Assembly: GCA_016617855.1 (NCBI GenBank)
Contig: JAECUM010004361.1
Span: 1 to 64,000 of the forward strand
DNA: 64,000 bases
Direction: 5' to 3'
Source: Megalonaias nervosa
Taxonomy: Eukaryota > Mollusca > Bivalvia > Unionida > Unionidae
The position numbers and the translations under genes are program-made. A model generated the notes under the pieces. The model was not told the DNA's origin and did not search any database. It worked only from the letters and a program-made list of their open reading frames with translations. Shown one piece after another: positions 48,030 through 58,639 of the stretch. Within the stretch, counting starts at the first letter, position 1. Every line of letters begins with the position of its first letter.

Positions 48030-50830
48030 CTGAAGATTGTAGAACAGTGTATAACGAATGCTTTAAACGAGCAGTATTATTCGCATTTTATCCCCCCTGA
48101 CAAGATAAATTATCACAAGACATACGAGAACACTTTAAATTTTACTGGTATTGAATTTCCAATACAGATCTACAACATTCCAAAATTGGAAAAACAAAAT
48201 CACATCGGAGTTAATTTGTTCTGGTGCGGTGCCACATGACACTGTGGAAGTATTTACCCTCTCAGGTTACCCGGTGATGTGGAATATAAAATTTATACTG
48301 ATCTTTTATACGTTTATAAGGATGACAAGGACGGTCACATTTGTTGGATTAATTTTTGTCTAGGATCATGAGCGGACAAGTATCAGAAAGAAGTGCCCTT
48401 TTTGTGCAAAAGGTGTTTACCGATTTCCCAAGTCATAAAAAATAAACTATCATGTACAGGATTGTGTCATCGTGGTGGTGGTGAAACCTCCCAAAGAGAG
48501 AAATGAACAAATAACCTTGAAAACGTTTCTTTGCCAAATGAAGATTCCTTTTGTAGTGTACGCCGATTTCGAGACGCTGATTATGCCTGTGGGTCATCGG
48601 GATCATGCCTCTGACATAGTTTTGCGTACAAAATCGTGTGCATCAGTTAAAATTACAATTCCGAAGTTAAACTCTATCGTACGCCGGATTGCATGGAAAA
48701 GTTTGCGCGGGATTTGGCAGAGGTGGATCAGATAGAATTTGTCTTACGGGCTCAAATGATTTTTTATTGAGCAAAGCCATTTCAATAATGCTGTGGATTA
48801 ATCGATCGGCGGAAAGTTATTAGAAAATGACCGCGTGAGAGATCGTTGTCGTTACAACGGCAAATAGAGAGGAGTTGTTCTGAATGTGTATCATTTACAT
48901 TTGAAATGAACCCAACTTATTTTGTCCCTGTGGTGATGATTAATTTGCGAGGATACGACTCGCCTTTGATCGTGAAATGTTTTGGAAAATTCTCGCATAA
49001 AATCAAATGTATCCCTAACAACATGGAAAATGCAAGTCGTTTTCTTTAGGCAAAATAAGTTGCATCGGTAGTTTTTAGTTTATGACGGCTTCGTTAGACG
49101 ATCTCGTCAAAAACACGAACAGTTCAAGCACACCAGAGAAAAATGGGGATAATGTCGAGTATGTCACATGCAAAGGAGTCTATTCTTACAAGTTCACCAA
49201 TCTCTGGATCAAATTTGATGAACACATTTACCACATAAAGAGGAGTTTTACAGCTCATTGACATATTCAAATAATACCCAGGCGGGTTCCGCTCATGCGC
49301 TAAAAGTATGGGATGTGTTTGGGATGACCACCATGGGAGATTATCATGATTTGTACTTGACAACAGAGTTGTTGCTGCTCGCGGACGTCTTTGAAAATTC
49401 AAGGATATGTGTCCCAATTATTACGGATTAGATCTTTGTTGGTTTATCATGGGACGCTCCATAAAAAATTCAACGGAGTCAACTTTTTGTTTACCGATGT
49501 CAACAGATTCAATTTTATCGAAAAGAAATTCTGGAAGGGATCAGCGTCTTTGCCCATTGGCATTCGAAAGCAGAGAAGATATATTTACCTGATTACCATC
49601 ATACGAGGGAATCTAAATACGTCACTTATTTTAAATACTTAAATACGTCACTTATTTTACGATAATAATCTTTATCGATAGGATATGTCACAAATGACGC
49701 CTGTGGATGAATCCGGAATTTTGTTTTTACAGAGGATCTGCTCATCAGCGATAATGGCACCGTCTACTTTCTCGAGGTCGATTTATTTAATCCTCAAGAA
49801 CTCCACCAGCCGAATAACGATTACCCACTGGCATCAGAAAGTTTAGTGGTCACCGAGGACATGATGAGCCTTCACACGCTGCTTTAAAACAGGAATTAGA
49901 GTGCGGAGGAGAAAATTAATTCATTACAAAAATCTCACTTAATGTTTGTCCCTAGGAGTGGAACTGGTAGGAATTCATCGTTTGCTCAAATTTGATCAGC
50001 GCAAGTGGTTAGAGACATTAGTTTTTAACACTTCAAAACGGACTTTAGCCAATAATGATTTCGAAAAAGACTTTTTCAAACTTATGAATATTTCTGTATT
50101 CGAAAAAATGATGGAAAAAATTCGAAAGCGAGCTGGTCAATGATGTCGTGCGGAGAAATAAATAGTAGCCGATCCCACGTTTGTCAGCATAAAAATCTTT
50201 CATAAAAATTTTGTAACGATCCACAGGAAAAATACCCAGTGGGTGACGAGCAAACCCATCTATTGCAGTTATACAGTGTTATATTTATTCAAAGTGCTCA
50301 TGTATCATTTTCATTACGAGCGTATCAAATTCCGTTACTGCAATAACTCCAAACTGTTGTTTACCGATACTGATAGCTTATGTTATGAAATTAATACCGA
50401 GGATGTGTATGAAGATATGTTCTCTTGTTCGATTTTTCGAATTACCCTAAGACGAATCAATTTCACGATGTTTCTAATAACAAAGTCATTGGCAAATTTA
50501 ACGATGAAACGAACTCGGTGACTATAACGGAATTTATTGGATTACGAAGCAAGATGTAGTCGGTTAAATTAACAGGCTGAGATGTTAGAAAAACGTGCGA
50601 AAGGAATAAAATAAATATCGCCAAATATCGTTGAAAAATGATCATTATTTGGTAAAGGTAGGAGGAATTAAGATGTTTTCTCGCATGAACATGATTAGAT
50701 CGAATTGTAATGATTTATTTACAGACTTAACAGAGTGAGTCTGTCTTGTTGCGATGGCAAACACTATGTTCTGGATGATAGTATTACAACTTTGGCTTAG
50801 GGCCATACAAATATTAGAGGAAATGTTAAA
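48030..50830 (+). pseudogene. Protein-primed family B DNA polymerase (Polinton)
   Basis: Readable blocks in order: TLNFTGIEFPIQI and PKLEKQNHIGVNLF (N-terminal region), CLPISQ, FVVYADFETLI (exonuclease I, Asp-x-Glu), INLRGYDSPLIVK (Exo II), GDYHDLYLTTELLLLADVF (Exo III; a Glu sits where Asp is usual), YDNNLYR (motif A remnant, 49658), VYFLEVDLFNPQELHQPNND, NDFEKDFFKLMNISVFEKMM (motif B, its Gly is Glu), LLFTDTDSLCYEI (motif C, both Asp present), EMLEKRAKGI, and a C-terminal CCDGKHYVLDDSITTLA at 50750-50800. More than ten frameshifts and stops break it. The intact enzyme would replicate the element from a terminal protein primer. Confidence 0.93.
49614..49660 (+). repeat. 26-bp tandem duplication within polymerase
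   Basis: TAAATACGTCACTTATTTTA occurs at 49614 and again at 49640; it falls just before the motif A remnant. Confidence 0.85.
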
Positions 50831-50854
50831 GATACTTTATTGACTGATCTATGA

Positions 50855-51470
50855 TTGATACAAACACCATCGGGGGAAACATTGGTTTTGGGAATCACAT
50901 TCGTTTTCAAAACTAAAACCGGTATTTTTCACATCGGCGATAGTCCCCCCTTCCAATCCCGCCAACCCCGCCTTCGTTTGTATGAGATGGATCCGAGCAT
51001 ACCATATTGTTATCAACAGGACCAAATGTCAGATAATTTCAATTAAACAAAAGCGGTAGTCCACCCAAGTTTTAGGGTAAGACGGATGCGAACACAAGAG
51101 TAGGTTATGAAGCTATCAAGATGAAATATAATATCTTGTGTTCGGAACCACCTATTATATACTCCTCCATGAGTGGTAACAATGTGAAAGTGTACAAGAT
51201 ACATATACGTCAGTTCTAACTTTGGTAGACTTATCGAGATGTTGCCATATTGCCTATTGAGGTTGACTTTGCCAGATATTTATATCACACTTTGCACGGT
51301 ATCAATGAATTATAATCTATTCTTTGAATCATCATTGGGAAAATTGGATGCGCATTTTTATATAAAAAACACCAATAGTTTGAATGTGAAATATTTGCCT
51401 CATGTGTATCAGATTTGCATCCTTTTACATACTGATACCATTTCTCTTCTTAACCGAAGCATTTAACCTG
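50855..51470 (+). pseudogene. Coding-like remnants downstream of polymerase
   Basis: Frames give a 63-codon ORF (50855-51046: ETLVLGITFVFKTKTGIFHI...), then GYEAIKMKYNILCSEPPIIY and SSMSGNNVKVYKIHIRQF (51100-51218) and a 75-codon ORF (51239-51466: LPDIYITLCTVSMNYNLFFE...). Codon usage looks protein-like but no family is recognised. This could be one or two further element genes, or the ruined protease, which I did not find elsewhere. Confidence 0.35.
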
Positions 51471-51703
51471 GTTGAAAGGAAAATAATACGCTGTACAGCT
51501 TGTTAATTTTTCTTTAAATTTTGTATCCATTTTTTAACTGTCATTTATTTTCATACAGCCATCACACCATAGACAGTACTGCAGTCCGTTCTTCTCTCTT
51601 CGCTTTTGTGATCGGATATGTTCTGTATATTTTTTAAATAGGGGTAGGTCTCGATGTCTGTTGTACTATGTTCGAGACAGGTGTTACGGGATATATAATC
51701 TTC

Positions 51704-52708
51704 TCTCCTAGAATATCTGCGAAATAAAGGCGTTGATAATAATTGTAAAAAACTGTTTGAGGTCAAGTGGCAAATATTATAAATAAATTAAAGAAATCAA
51801 ATTGTGGAGGAAGTATCTCCTTATGTTTGGGGTAGTGAATTTACTGGCTGGAAATTTTCTGTTTGTATAGTACACCAATCTCGGCTCAATACTCGGCATT
51901 GTTACGAGTTTATGCTCTTAAAATAAGTAACAGAAAAGAGTGAAAGACAACACGTTTTGTAAAATTTAACAAATAATTTATTTCCTTAGAACACAAAGTG
52001 AAAATGAGAAAAAAGAACTCACGATATTGCGAATTAAATCCCAAAATGATCCAAGAATTACAGACACAAATCCTAACAACTTAAAGTCCTGAAAAAAACT
52101 CAGTACAAGTCACTACGAAATCCAAAACTGAAGGCGATGACGTGTCTGTTATAGCTTATGGAGTGCTAATGTGTCAACAGTCTTTTTTTTGAATCACAGT
52201 AATACAATTCCAGATTTGAATTCAGTATAAATTCCAGTGAATGTCTTGATCCAAATATTTTATCAGGGCACTTTTGTATTTCCAGAGAAAATATTCACTT
52301 GAATCCAATAACTTGAAGAAACTGAAATTCAGCCAACTGGTCACAACATAATACAACTTGAAAGAGCTAGATATTAAATCACGAATGACCAAGTCCTCAC
52401 AATTACAAGAGATTATATAGTTATCTATTTGACAATTAACATTTTCTAAAAAAATAACCATTACCTAATGGAAAATAACCTTCTACAATGATGCTGATGC
52501 TTACAAAATCAAAACCATATCCTGTAAAATTCACTTAGGAAAGTCCAAAACCCTGACCCAAATAAACATATTTGCTTCTTCTATTAATAATTCTGATATT
52601 AAGCTCATAAAGATTTCGCCTCTTCCTTTCTATCACTGTCTGTTAGTTATCTCTATACACACAGTACACTGTTTTTTATTTACTATATTTGGTACTTTAA
52701 TTACTGTA

Positions 52709-52792
<84 letters not shown>
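51704..52792. repeat. Left 1.06-kb direct repeat (flank + LTR + microsatellite)
   Basis: From TCTCCTAGAATATCTGCG to the (TG)n(AG)n run. It is nearly identical to 58640-59701, differing at a handful of positions. Composition: 196 bp of non-LTR sequence (51704-51899), an antisense LTR (from TGTTACGAG at 51900 to about 52710), then (TG)21 and (AG)n. Confidence 0.93.
51900..52710 (-). mobile_element. Gypsy-family LTR in left repeat
   Basis: Antisense LTR: on the + strand it opens TGTTACGAGTTTATGCTCTT and shares the CAAATAATTTATTTCC, TTGCGAATTAAATC and TGTCAACAGTCTTT blocks with the other copies. The U3 side differs from the 18.5-kb copy beyond ATTAATAGAAG, so the outer boundary is uncertain. Confidence 0.7.
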
Positions 52793-52794
<2 letters not shown>

Positions 52795-53099
52795 CTTTTA
52801 TTCCTCCATTTTCTGAAGATTTTAAGACAAAGTATTAAAAATGCAATGTAATACATAGAATCACAAAAATAGTGTATTCGTTACTTATGAAGTTCTCTGA
52901 ATTACTTGTAATAGCAAACTAATAAATAAACTAATATCATTATTAACTAGATAGATTACAATATGTTACTGCTCTTAAAAATATAGCTACAGAGAAAAAG
53001 AAATAAAATAAATGAACATTTGAAAGTAGAATTACACAACAGAAATGGCTAGCATCCTAATCGCTTTGCAGTCCAGTACAAGTTTTTCTTTCCTTATAT

Positions 53100-55520
53100 T
53101 ATGTATAAGTTCTCTATGGAATCGAATATATAATATCCTTTATCTTAATGAAATACTTCGTAGATAGTCTGATCACATTAATCCAATCCTCAAGCTCCAA
53201 ACGTTCTGAGATGTCATTAAAACCACCAAGTAGCATAATCAGTATATCATCATCGATCTGATCACAAAAATCACGGTAAATCACTGGAGGCAGATACGAA
53301 AATAGACTTTCCATCTAGTGATTTCTGTCGTCTAATGTTAAGGGGCAATTCATTGAGATGTGCAAAATACGGTCATGACTTATTTTGCCACACAGGGGAC
53401 ACAGTCCAGGTCTTGCTTGCATTCCTCCAATACGAATCAATGTCCCATATTCCATTTTTCTGCTTGAGTCAGTGCAAGCGACTTTTCATAGGTGGTGCAT
53501 ATTTAGTCCTGGATTAATTTTTAAAAATATACCGAATCCCTCTGATGGATTTCTAATACTCATTTCATGTTTTCTCTCTTCAAATGCCTGTATTCTCGTC
53601 CCAATTAAGTTTTTCCATGTTATTTTGTCTGGAAATTTTCCAGTGAAAATGAAGTCGTTGAGATAGTCTTCTAAATCATACTTTTTCAGTACAGTACTTA
53701 TATCATATATAAAAGAATAGCTATGTTGGGGGTCAAAAATCAAATTTCCAACAGTCCAGAGGAAAAACTTTTTAGCAGTTAAGTTTGCCGATGTTCTACA
53801 CATGCGACCAAGGAATACGAGTTTTTGTTTATCTTTGCGAGCTTCCATTGAAATCATCCCCAAGCATGATGTCGTAGATCCAATAGGCGATCTTTGAGGA
53901 AAAACCTTGTACTCTCCGGGCGAAATATCGCTGTATTTTCTCCAATGATTCAATGCCCTGATATGACATATTAAACCAGAGCTCTGAGCCATACAAAGCA
54001 GACGGTAATATAACTCTTTCCCAGACTTTCACAGAAACTACAGGATTAATTTCATTTGCATTTAATCCAATTGAGTATAGTGAGTTTGTTACACGTTTAG
54101 CTTTATCGTACGAATAGTCTATACGATCACTAGTTTTCATTGACTGTGAAAAAGTAACTCCTGCATATTTCACTTTTTTTGCTCTAGGAATATCATGTAA
54201 ACCCAAAGTAATTCCGTTTGATGAGTACACTTCATTTTTTCTACTGAATATCATCCAATTACTCTTGTTAGGGTCATATTTCAGTCTCCACTTCTGTGCA
54301 TACTGATAAGCTGTATTCACGAGTATCTGTAATCCATTCAGCGTAGAGCTTAGTAGAGTAGTGTCGTCTGCCAAATGCATGCCAGGTATGTTCATCTGAT
54401 TCATTGTTATGCTGCAATTAGTCATGACTAGTTCATTCAATAGTCATTTATGTACACGAGAAAAAGAAAAGCGGACATTACACGCCCCTGACCAACGCCT
54501 TTCCGCAACGGAAATGTGTTAGATATACATCCTCTACAAGCTACACAGGCACTTGACTGTGTGTAAGAATGGGCGATTATTCTCCATATTTTTGCATTAA
54601 TTCCTAACTTTTTTAATTTTTCTAGTAGTCCACAATGCCACAGTCTATCGAATGCCTTTTCATTATCCAGAAACACACAATATACATTAGAGTTATGATT
54701 AGTATAGTGTATCAAACATTCCTGAAGAGTAAATGCAGCAGAAATAGCACCAGCCTCCTTACGAAATCCAAACTGATAAGGATGTGGAAAGTTTATTTTG
54801 TCTAAATACTTTTGAATTCTGGTCATCAATATTTTTTCAAACAGTTTTCCCAGGCAAGATGTCAATGCTATTCCACGATAATTCACCGGATCCTTTTTAT
54901 CTTTACCATTTTGTTTGTATATCGGTATAATCATCCCACATCTATATACATTAGGCAAATACTCAAACTGGATCATGTAATTAAAAAGGGCAATTAAATG
55001 TCTGATTAAATATTTTCCACCATACTTTAAATGCTCATTCGATACGCAATCAATGCCTGGTGATTTTTTTATTTTTAAAGACTTGATATGCTGTAACACC
55101 TCTTCCTCTGTAATAGGATTACATTTTATGTTATCAGTCTCTAGTCTGCTTTCTTCGTACATATTCTTCATCTTGACATAATCATTATTTTCCTTATCTC
55201 TTGTACCGCTTAATTCAGAAAAAATATAGTTTCCATAGACTGACACATTCATCCAAATTATTTGATTCTACTCCTCGAAATACAATATTACCATAATTTG
55301 ATTTATATTTCCTATTTTCCCGTATGACTGCGTAGAATTCGTCTATTCCCATTTCTGCACTCTCTCCTATTTCTTCAAATATGCACTCTTTATATACATT
55401 TTTCTCTAGCCTATGTTTCTTTCTAAACTCTCTTTTTGCGTCCTTGTATTTTCTTTTGATGTTACAGTTTGTGCTTCTAGTTTTTCCTGCTTTGATATAT
55501 TCTCCCCGCGCTTTTCTCAT
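53100..55520 (-). pseudogene. LINE B reverse transcriptase and C-terminus
   Basis: Frames in order: 55520-55215 (charged connector), 55252-54437 with LKIKKSPGIDCVSNEHLKYG, NYRGIALTSCLGKLFEKIL, PYQFGFRKEAGAISAA, VYCVFLDNEKAFDRLWHCGL (motif A) and GVGQGRVMSAFLFLVYIND (motif B), then a one-base shift at 54440 into 54440-53829 with GMHLADDTTLLSS (motif C, both Asp present). Further frames 53992-53486 (SDISPGEYKVFPQRSPIGS...) and 53314-53114 cover the C-terminus. Catalytic residues are intact; only frame breaks disable it. Confidence 0.88.
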
Positions 55521-55638
55521 ATCCTTATGTGATTTTTCAAGGCCATTTTTCTTTCAATATGGTTTCAAGTGGGATCTAAATTCGGACTTTGGAATATATC
55601 TGTCTGATGCAGTTAGTACACATTTGGTTATCAATTCA

Positions 55639-56545
55639 TTATACTTCTCTATATCTTCTACCTTTTTTGCACTCATAGGTGAAATTCAAGAATGCACTAA
55701 TGTCAGATTCATACATGCTGATTTCTAATGAATTTGCCAAGTTCCATTTCATTCTTGGAAATACACGTGTCTTTATATTTTCCTTCAACATATCTTTTGC
55801 AAATGCCGCTGTAACAGGTAGGTGATCCGATATTGAGAAATCAATTTTGCCGTTTACTATGTGTCTTCTTATACCACCTCTGATTATTTCAGGTATTAGT
55901 ATATAATCAAGTGTGGACGTTCGTGACATGTCTTTTGATCTATACGTGATGTAATGTTCATGAGGCTTTATCACCGACGTAGGAACTATGTTTCTCTGTT
56001 CTATTCTTTTCCTGAGAGCAAAGTCTCTTCTGGGTGGATTTTTACACACAAGATCGGCATTCATATCGCTTATAATTATGCATATATTTTCAACAGAATA
56101 TCTATCATACATATCAAAAACATTTTCACAAAATATGTCATATGCATCATCAGTTCTAGTTGTCGAGGGAAAGTAGGTTGCAATCAAGATTATAGGTTCC
56201 AAATCTCTCACTAAGACTTTCACCGCCATAATATTTGGCAAATCAGTTTGCAAGGTGCTTACTTTGCATAGTGATGATCTATAAAATATGGCAACCCCGC
56301 CACTACCTCTATAGCATTGTGGTATCTTTTCAGTAGGAAGCGCTATTACTTTGAAATCATCATGTAATTTATCTAAATACGTTAGATTCTTTGTACAAAG
56401 CCAATGTTCAGTGATAACAAATATATCTGTGTCTGGTAACAATTCAATTAGTTTCTAAGTGCTAGACATTATACCATGTACATTCCATGTTGAAATAATG
56501 AGCAAAGTTACAATTAAGAAGCAATTAACAGTCACATGACTATGC
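55639..56545 (-). pseudogene. LINE B APE-type endonuclease domain
   Basis: ISTWNVHGIMSST ends in a TAG at about 56458, then the open frame 56442-55639 continues: FVITEHWL (catalytic Glu), RGSGGVAIFYR, CIIISDMNADL (Asp-x-Asn), TSTLDYILIPE and SISDHLPVTAAF (Ser-Asp-His). All catalytic motifs of the family are in order and intact apart from the early stop. It is the N-terminal part of ORF2, nicking target DNA for target-primed reverse transcription. Confidence 0.88.
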
Positions 56546-56548
56546 TCT

Positions 56549-57958
56549 TTATGAATATATGCTGTTTTTCTCATGTATTCCATCAGGTGGGTAGCCTTCT
56601 CTCCATTTTCTATTTGACATCCATTCCCTACATTTTATTCCAGAACTCCAAAATGATTCATTGTTCATCATCAGTTCAAAATCTTTGTCCAGTACATTTA
56701 GTCGAAATGTATATATATTTGATCCATCCCATTGGGGTCGTTCCTTTATGAGACGGACGAATGTTACTGTCACACCTTCCTCCTTGCAATGGGTTGCAAT
56801 AGCTGTCCTTACTACATCTATATTCTTTCTCGATTTGACATTAGAGAGCAGAATGCGTCTTATTTTGTTTCTTACAACTGGTTCAAACACATCTGATTCT
56901 ATATCCCTTTGATTGGGTCTGGTAATGATTGTCTCAATACGTCTATACGATGTATCTTTCTTTTTCTGTCTCTCCTCGTTATTCGGAAGCATTCTTTGAT
57001 CTTTTGGTGATTTGACGTGCCCTTTTTGTGATTTGTTTATGTTGTTTTCATTTATTTCTATCTTAGTTCTTTCTTCATATTTTAGCCTCTCTTGTCGATT
57101 TTCAGTTGACTTATTATCTCTTGCGTTTTTAGGTGTTTCTTCTGTTTGCTGATTATGACTCACATTTTCCGTTATGTTAATCCGATCATTCCGTGAAAGT
57201 GGCGGGAAATCCTTCAATGTAAACATAGCGAGACCATTTCCAGACAAATTTGCTGGAAGAGCTCTAGGAGGCTCTTTGTGTATCTCTTTTTGTCCATATA
57301 CTACATTTTCTTGGTCAATAGATAGAGAGGTACCATATCTACTCTCTTTGCATGCAGATAGTTCATGATTTTCGTGATTTTCTTTCACTTGTAAGTCTAC
57401 GTTTCTTCCACTTCCTTTGTTAGGCTGATTGCATAAAAGTATCTGTCTTGTACAAATTGTGTCAGTCTTTCCTTCAATACAGTTGATCCTTTTCATGATC
57501 ACATCTAGATGTTGATATACATGAGAAGTGATTCCTTTTATCTCGTTTTCCCGGGTTGCCATTGTTGACATCTGGATATACATTCCTTTATTATCATTGA
57601 TTAGTTTATCCTCTTTTAATTTCAGTTGTTCTATCTGAGCGTTAGCTTCTTCAAGATTCGTCGTTGTTTCCATTAAATCTGACTTTAATTTTTGAATCTC
57701 ATTTTCTTTCTTTGTGGTAATATCACCTAGCTGGTTTTCCAATCTGGCCATTTTTTCAAACTTATCATTCATTGTCGCTATCTGTGCAAATATTGTGCTT
57801 ATTCTATCAGCATCTTCATCTGTTCTTTGTAAGGCGTAATCATTGACTGAAGCTTTCGGACTGTGTGATATACAATCACTTCTAACGGAGTTCAGACGCT
57901 GGGAGGATCTTGTTTCATAATTATGTTTCAGTGCCCATTTAGATATACATGCTTTCAT
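56549..57958 (-). CDS. LINE B ORF1b, coiled-coil nucleic-acid-binding type
   Basis: An intact frame of 469 codons. Residues about 45-130 form a long coiled coil (DKFEKMARLENQLGDI, NEIQKLKSDLMETTTNLEEA). The centre (200-330) is polar, Asn/Glu/Lys-rich. The C-terminal 100 residues (RRILLSNVKSRKNIDVVRTA, CKEEGVTVTFVRLIKERPQW, ESFWSSGIKCREWM) are a compact alpha/beta block with the Trp-rich ending found in ORF1 proteins of CR1-like LINEs. Starts at ATG 57958, which overlaps the stop of the upstream frame by ATGA. Likely function: RNA chaperone of the RNP. Confidence 0.75.
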   Translation of the reverse strand: MKACISKWALKHNYETRSSQRLNSVRSDCISHSPKASVNDYALQRTDEDADRISTIFAQIATMNDKFEKMARLENQLGDITTKKENEIQKLKSDLMETTTNLEEANAQIEQLKLKEDKLINDNKGMYIQMSTMATRENEIKGITSHVYQHLDVIMKRINCIEGKTDTICTRQILLCNQPNKGSGRNVDLQVKENHENHELSACKESRYGTSLSIDQENVVYGQKEIHKEPPRALPANLSGNGLAMFTLKDFPPLSRNDRINITENVSHNQQTEETPKNARDNKSTENRQERLKYEERTKIEINENNINKSQKGHVKSPKDQRMLPNNEERQKKKDTSYRRIETIITRPNQRDIESDVFEPVVRNKIRRILLSNVKSRKNIDVVRTAIATHCKEEGVTVTFVRLIKERPQWDGSNIYTFRLNVLDKDFELMMNNESFWSSGIKCREWMSNRKWREGYPPDGIHEKNSIYS

Positions 57959-58536
57959 GTCACTGTAATTATTCTCTCCTTCAATGAAATGGAATATAAT
58001 ATATCTTCCGATAACTTATCTTCCACAGGAGCACTGTTTGTTCGAGGTAAACGTTCTACTAATCGACCATCAGGACAATCATATCTCTTCCTTTTTGCTA
58101 GATCGAACATAGCTTGCCTAGTATCTTTGAAACCTTTGACATCAACTGTTGATTTCAATTTTTCTTTAAAGGCACTTCTATTAAGAGTTCCAAATTTGGC
58201 TTTGATTTGCATGTATATGCTTTCATCAATTTCTTCTACATCTGAATCTTGTTCCACTTGCGATGTCTGTGAAACAAATAGTGCATCATCATTGGCATCA
58301 TTGGCATCATCATTGGCATCATCTTCGATAACAGCATCGGCATCAGTGACATTTTCAATTTTCCGGTCATTTCCCTTCGGTTTCCCCATATCATCCACTT
58401 CTGGTGAGTTTAAATTCAACTTTGAATTGATGTTGTCCTCCGCTTCACTTTCTAGCATGTCTTGAGCAACATCTAAACTATTTTGAGAATTTCTCTCAGT
58501 GTCCACATAATCCATATTATCAGGATGAGAAAGCAT
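57955..58536 (-). CDS. LINE B ORF1a, acidic protein
   Basis: Intact frame of 193 codons starting MLSHPDNMDYVDTERNSQNS. An acidic first half includes short Asp/Asn/Ala repeats (VIEDDANDDANDANDDA); a basic second half follows (FKEKLKSTVDVKGFKD, LAKRKRYDCPDGRLVERLPR). It ends RIITVT with its TGA overlapping the ATG of ORF1b (ACATGAAAG). It may be an extra LINE ORF or the N-terminal half of ORF1 split by a frameshift; the exact ATGA junction favours a designed overlap. Confidence 0.6.
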   Translation of the reverse strand: MLSHPDNMDYVDTERNSQNSLDVAQDMLESEAEDNINSKLNLNSPEVDDMGKPKGNDRKIENVTDADAVIEDDANDDANDANDDALFVSQTSQVEQDSDVEEIDESIYMQIKAKFGTLNRSAFKEKLKSTVDVKGFKDTRQAMFDLAKRKRYDCPDGRLVERLPRTNSAPVEDKLSEDILYSISLKERIITVT

Positions 58537-58576
58537 TTTTGTTGTTTTCTAAAGAATATCTCCCAATGCATTAAAG

Positions 58577-58612
58577 TATTTATTTTATTTTATTTTATTT
58601 TATTTTATTTTT
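58577..58612. repeat. (TTTTA)n pentanucleotide repeat at LINE B 5' border
   Basis: About seven TTTTA units just beyond the LINE 5' end, within 30 bp of the right direct repeat. Confidence 0.9.
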
Positions 58613-58639
58613 ATGTAGTATAGTATATTTTCATTTCAA

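Larger units (their letters stand above)
36640..51470. mobile_element. Decayed Polinton/Maverick element
   Basis: The set of packaging ATPase, penton-like and double jelly-roll capsid proteins, PLA2-like protein, retroviral-type integrase and protein-primed family B polymerase defines a Polinton/Maverick, a large self-synthesising DNA transposon with virus-like genes. Genes diverge from about 38.78 kb: four minus-strand genes to the left, all core genes to the right. All main genes carry frameshifts or stops. Limits are set by the outermost coding signal; I could not find terminal inverted repeats or the 6-bp target duplication. An adenain-type cysteine protease, expected in this class, was not recognised. 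A (GA)n expansion and a 2.4-kb insertion interrupt it. Confidence 0.93.
52793..58612 (-). mobile_element. LINE (non-LTR retrotransposon) B
   Basis: A minus-strand element with 5' end near 58.6 kb and 3' end near 52.8-53.1 kb. It has ORF1-type frames (58536-56549), an APE-type endonuclease (56545-55639) and a reverse transcriptase (55520-53100). CR1/jockey-superclade-like by the ORF1 ending and RT style. It is better preserved than LINE A, with about five frame-breaking lesions in ORF2. (TTTTA)n lies at its 5' border (58577-58612). Confidence 0.88.

Noticed and set aside
52222..52461. 79-codon minus-strand ORF, identical copy at 59159-59398
   Set aside because: It lies within the LTR and is a repeat sequence rather than a duplicated gene.
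55954..56214. 86-codon + strand ORF
   Set aside because: Antisense shadow of the LINE B endonuclease.
57923..58465. 180-codon + strand Ser-rich ORF
   Set aside because: Antisense shadow of LINE B ORF1a.
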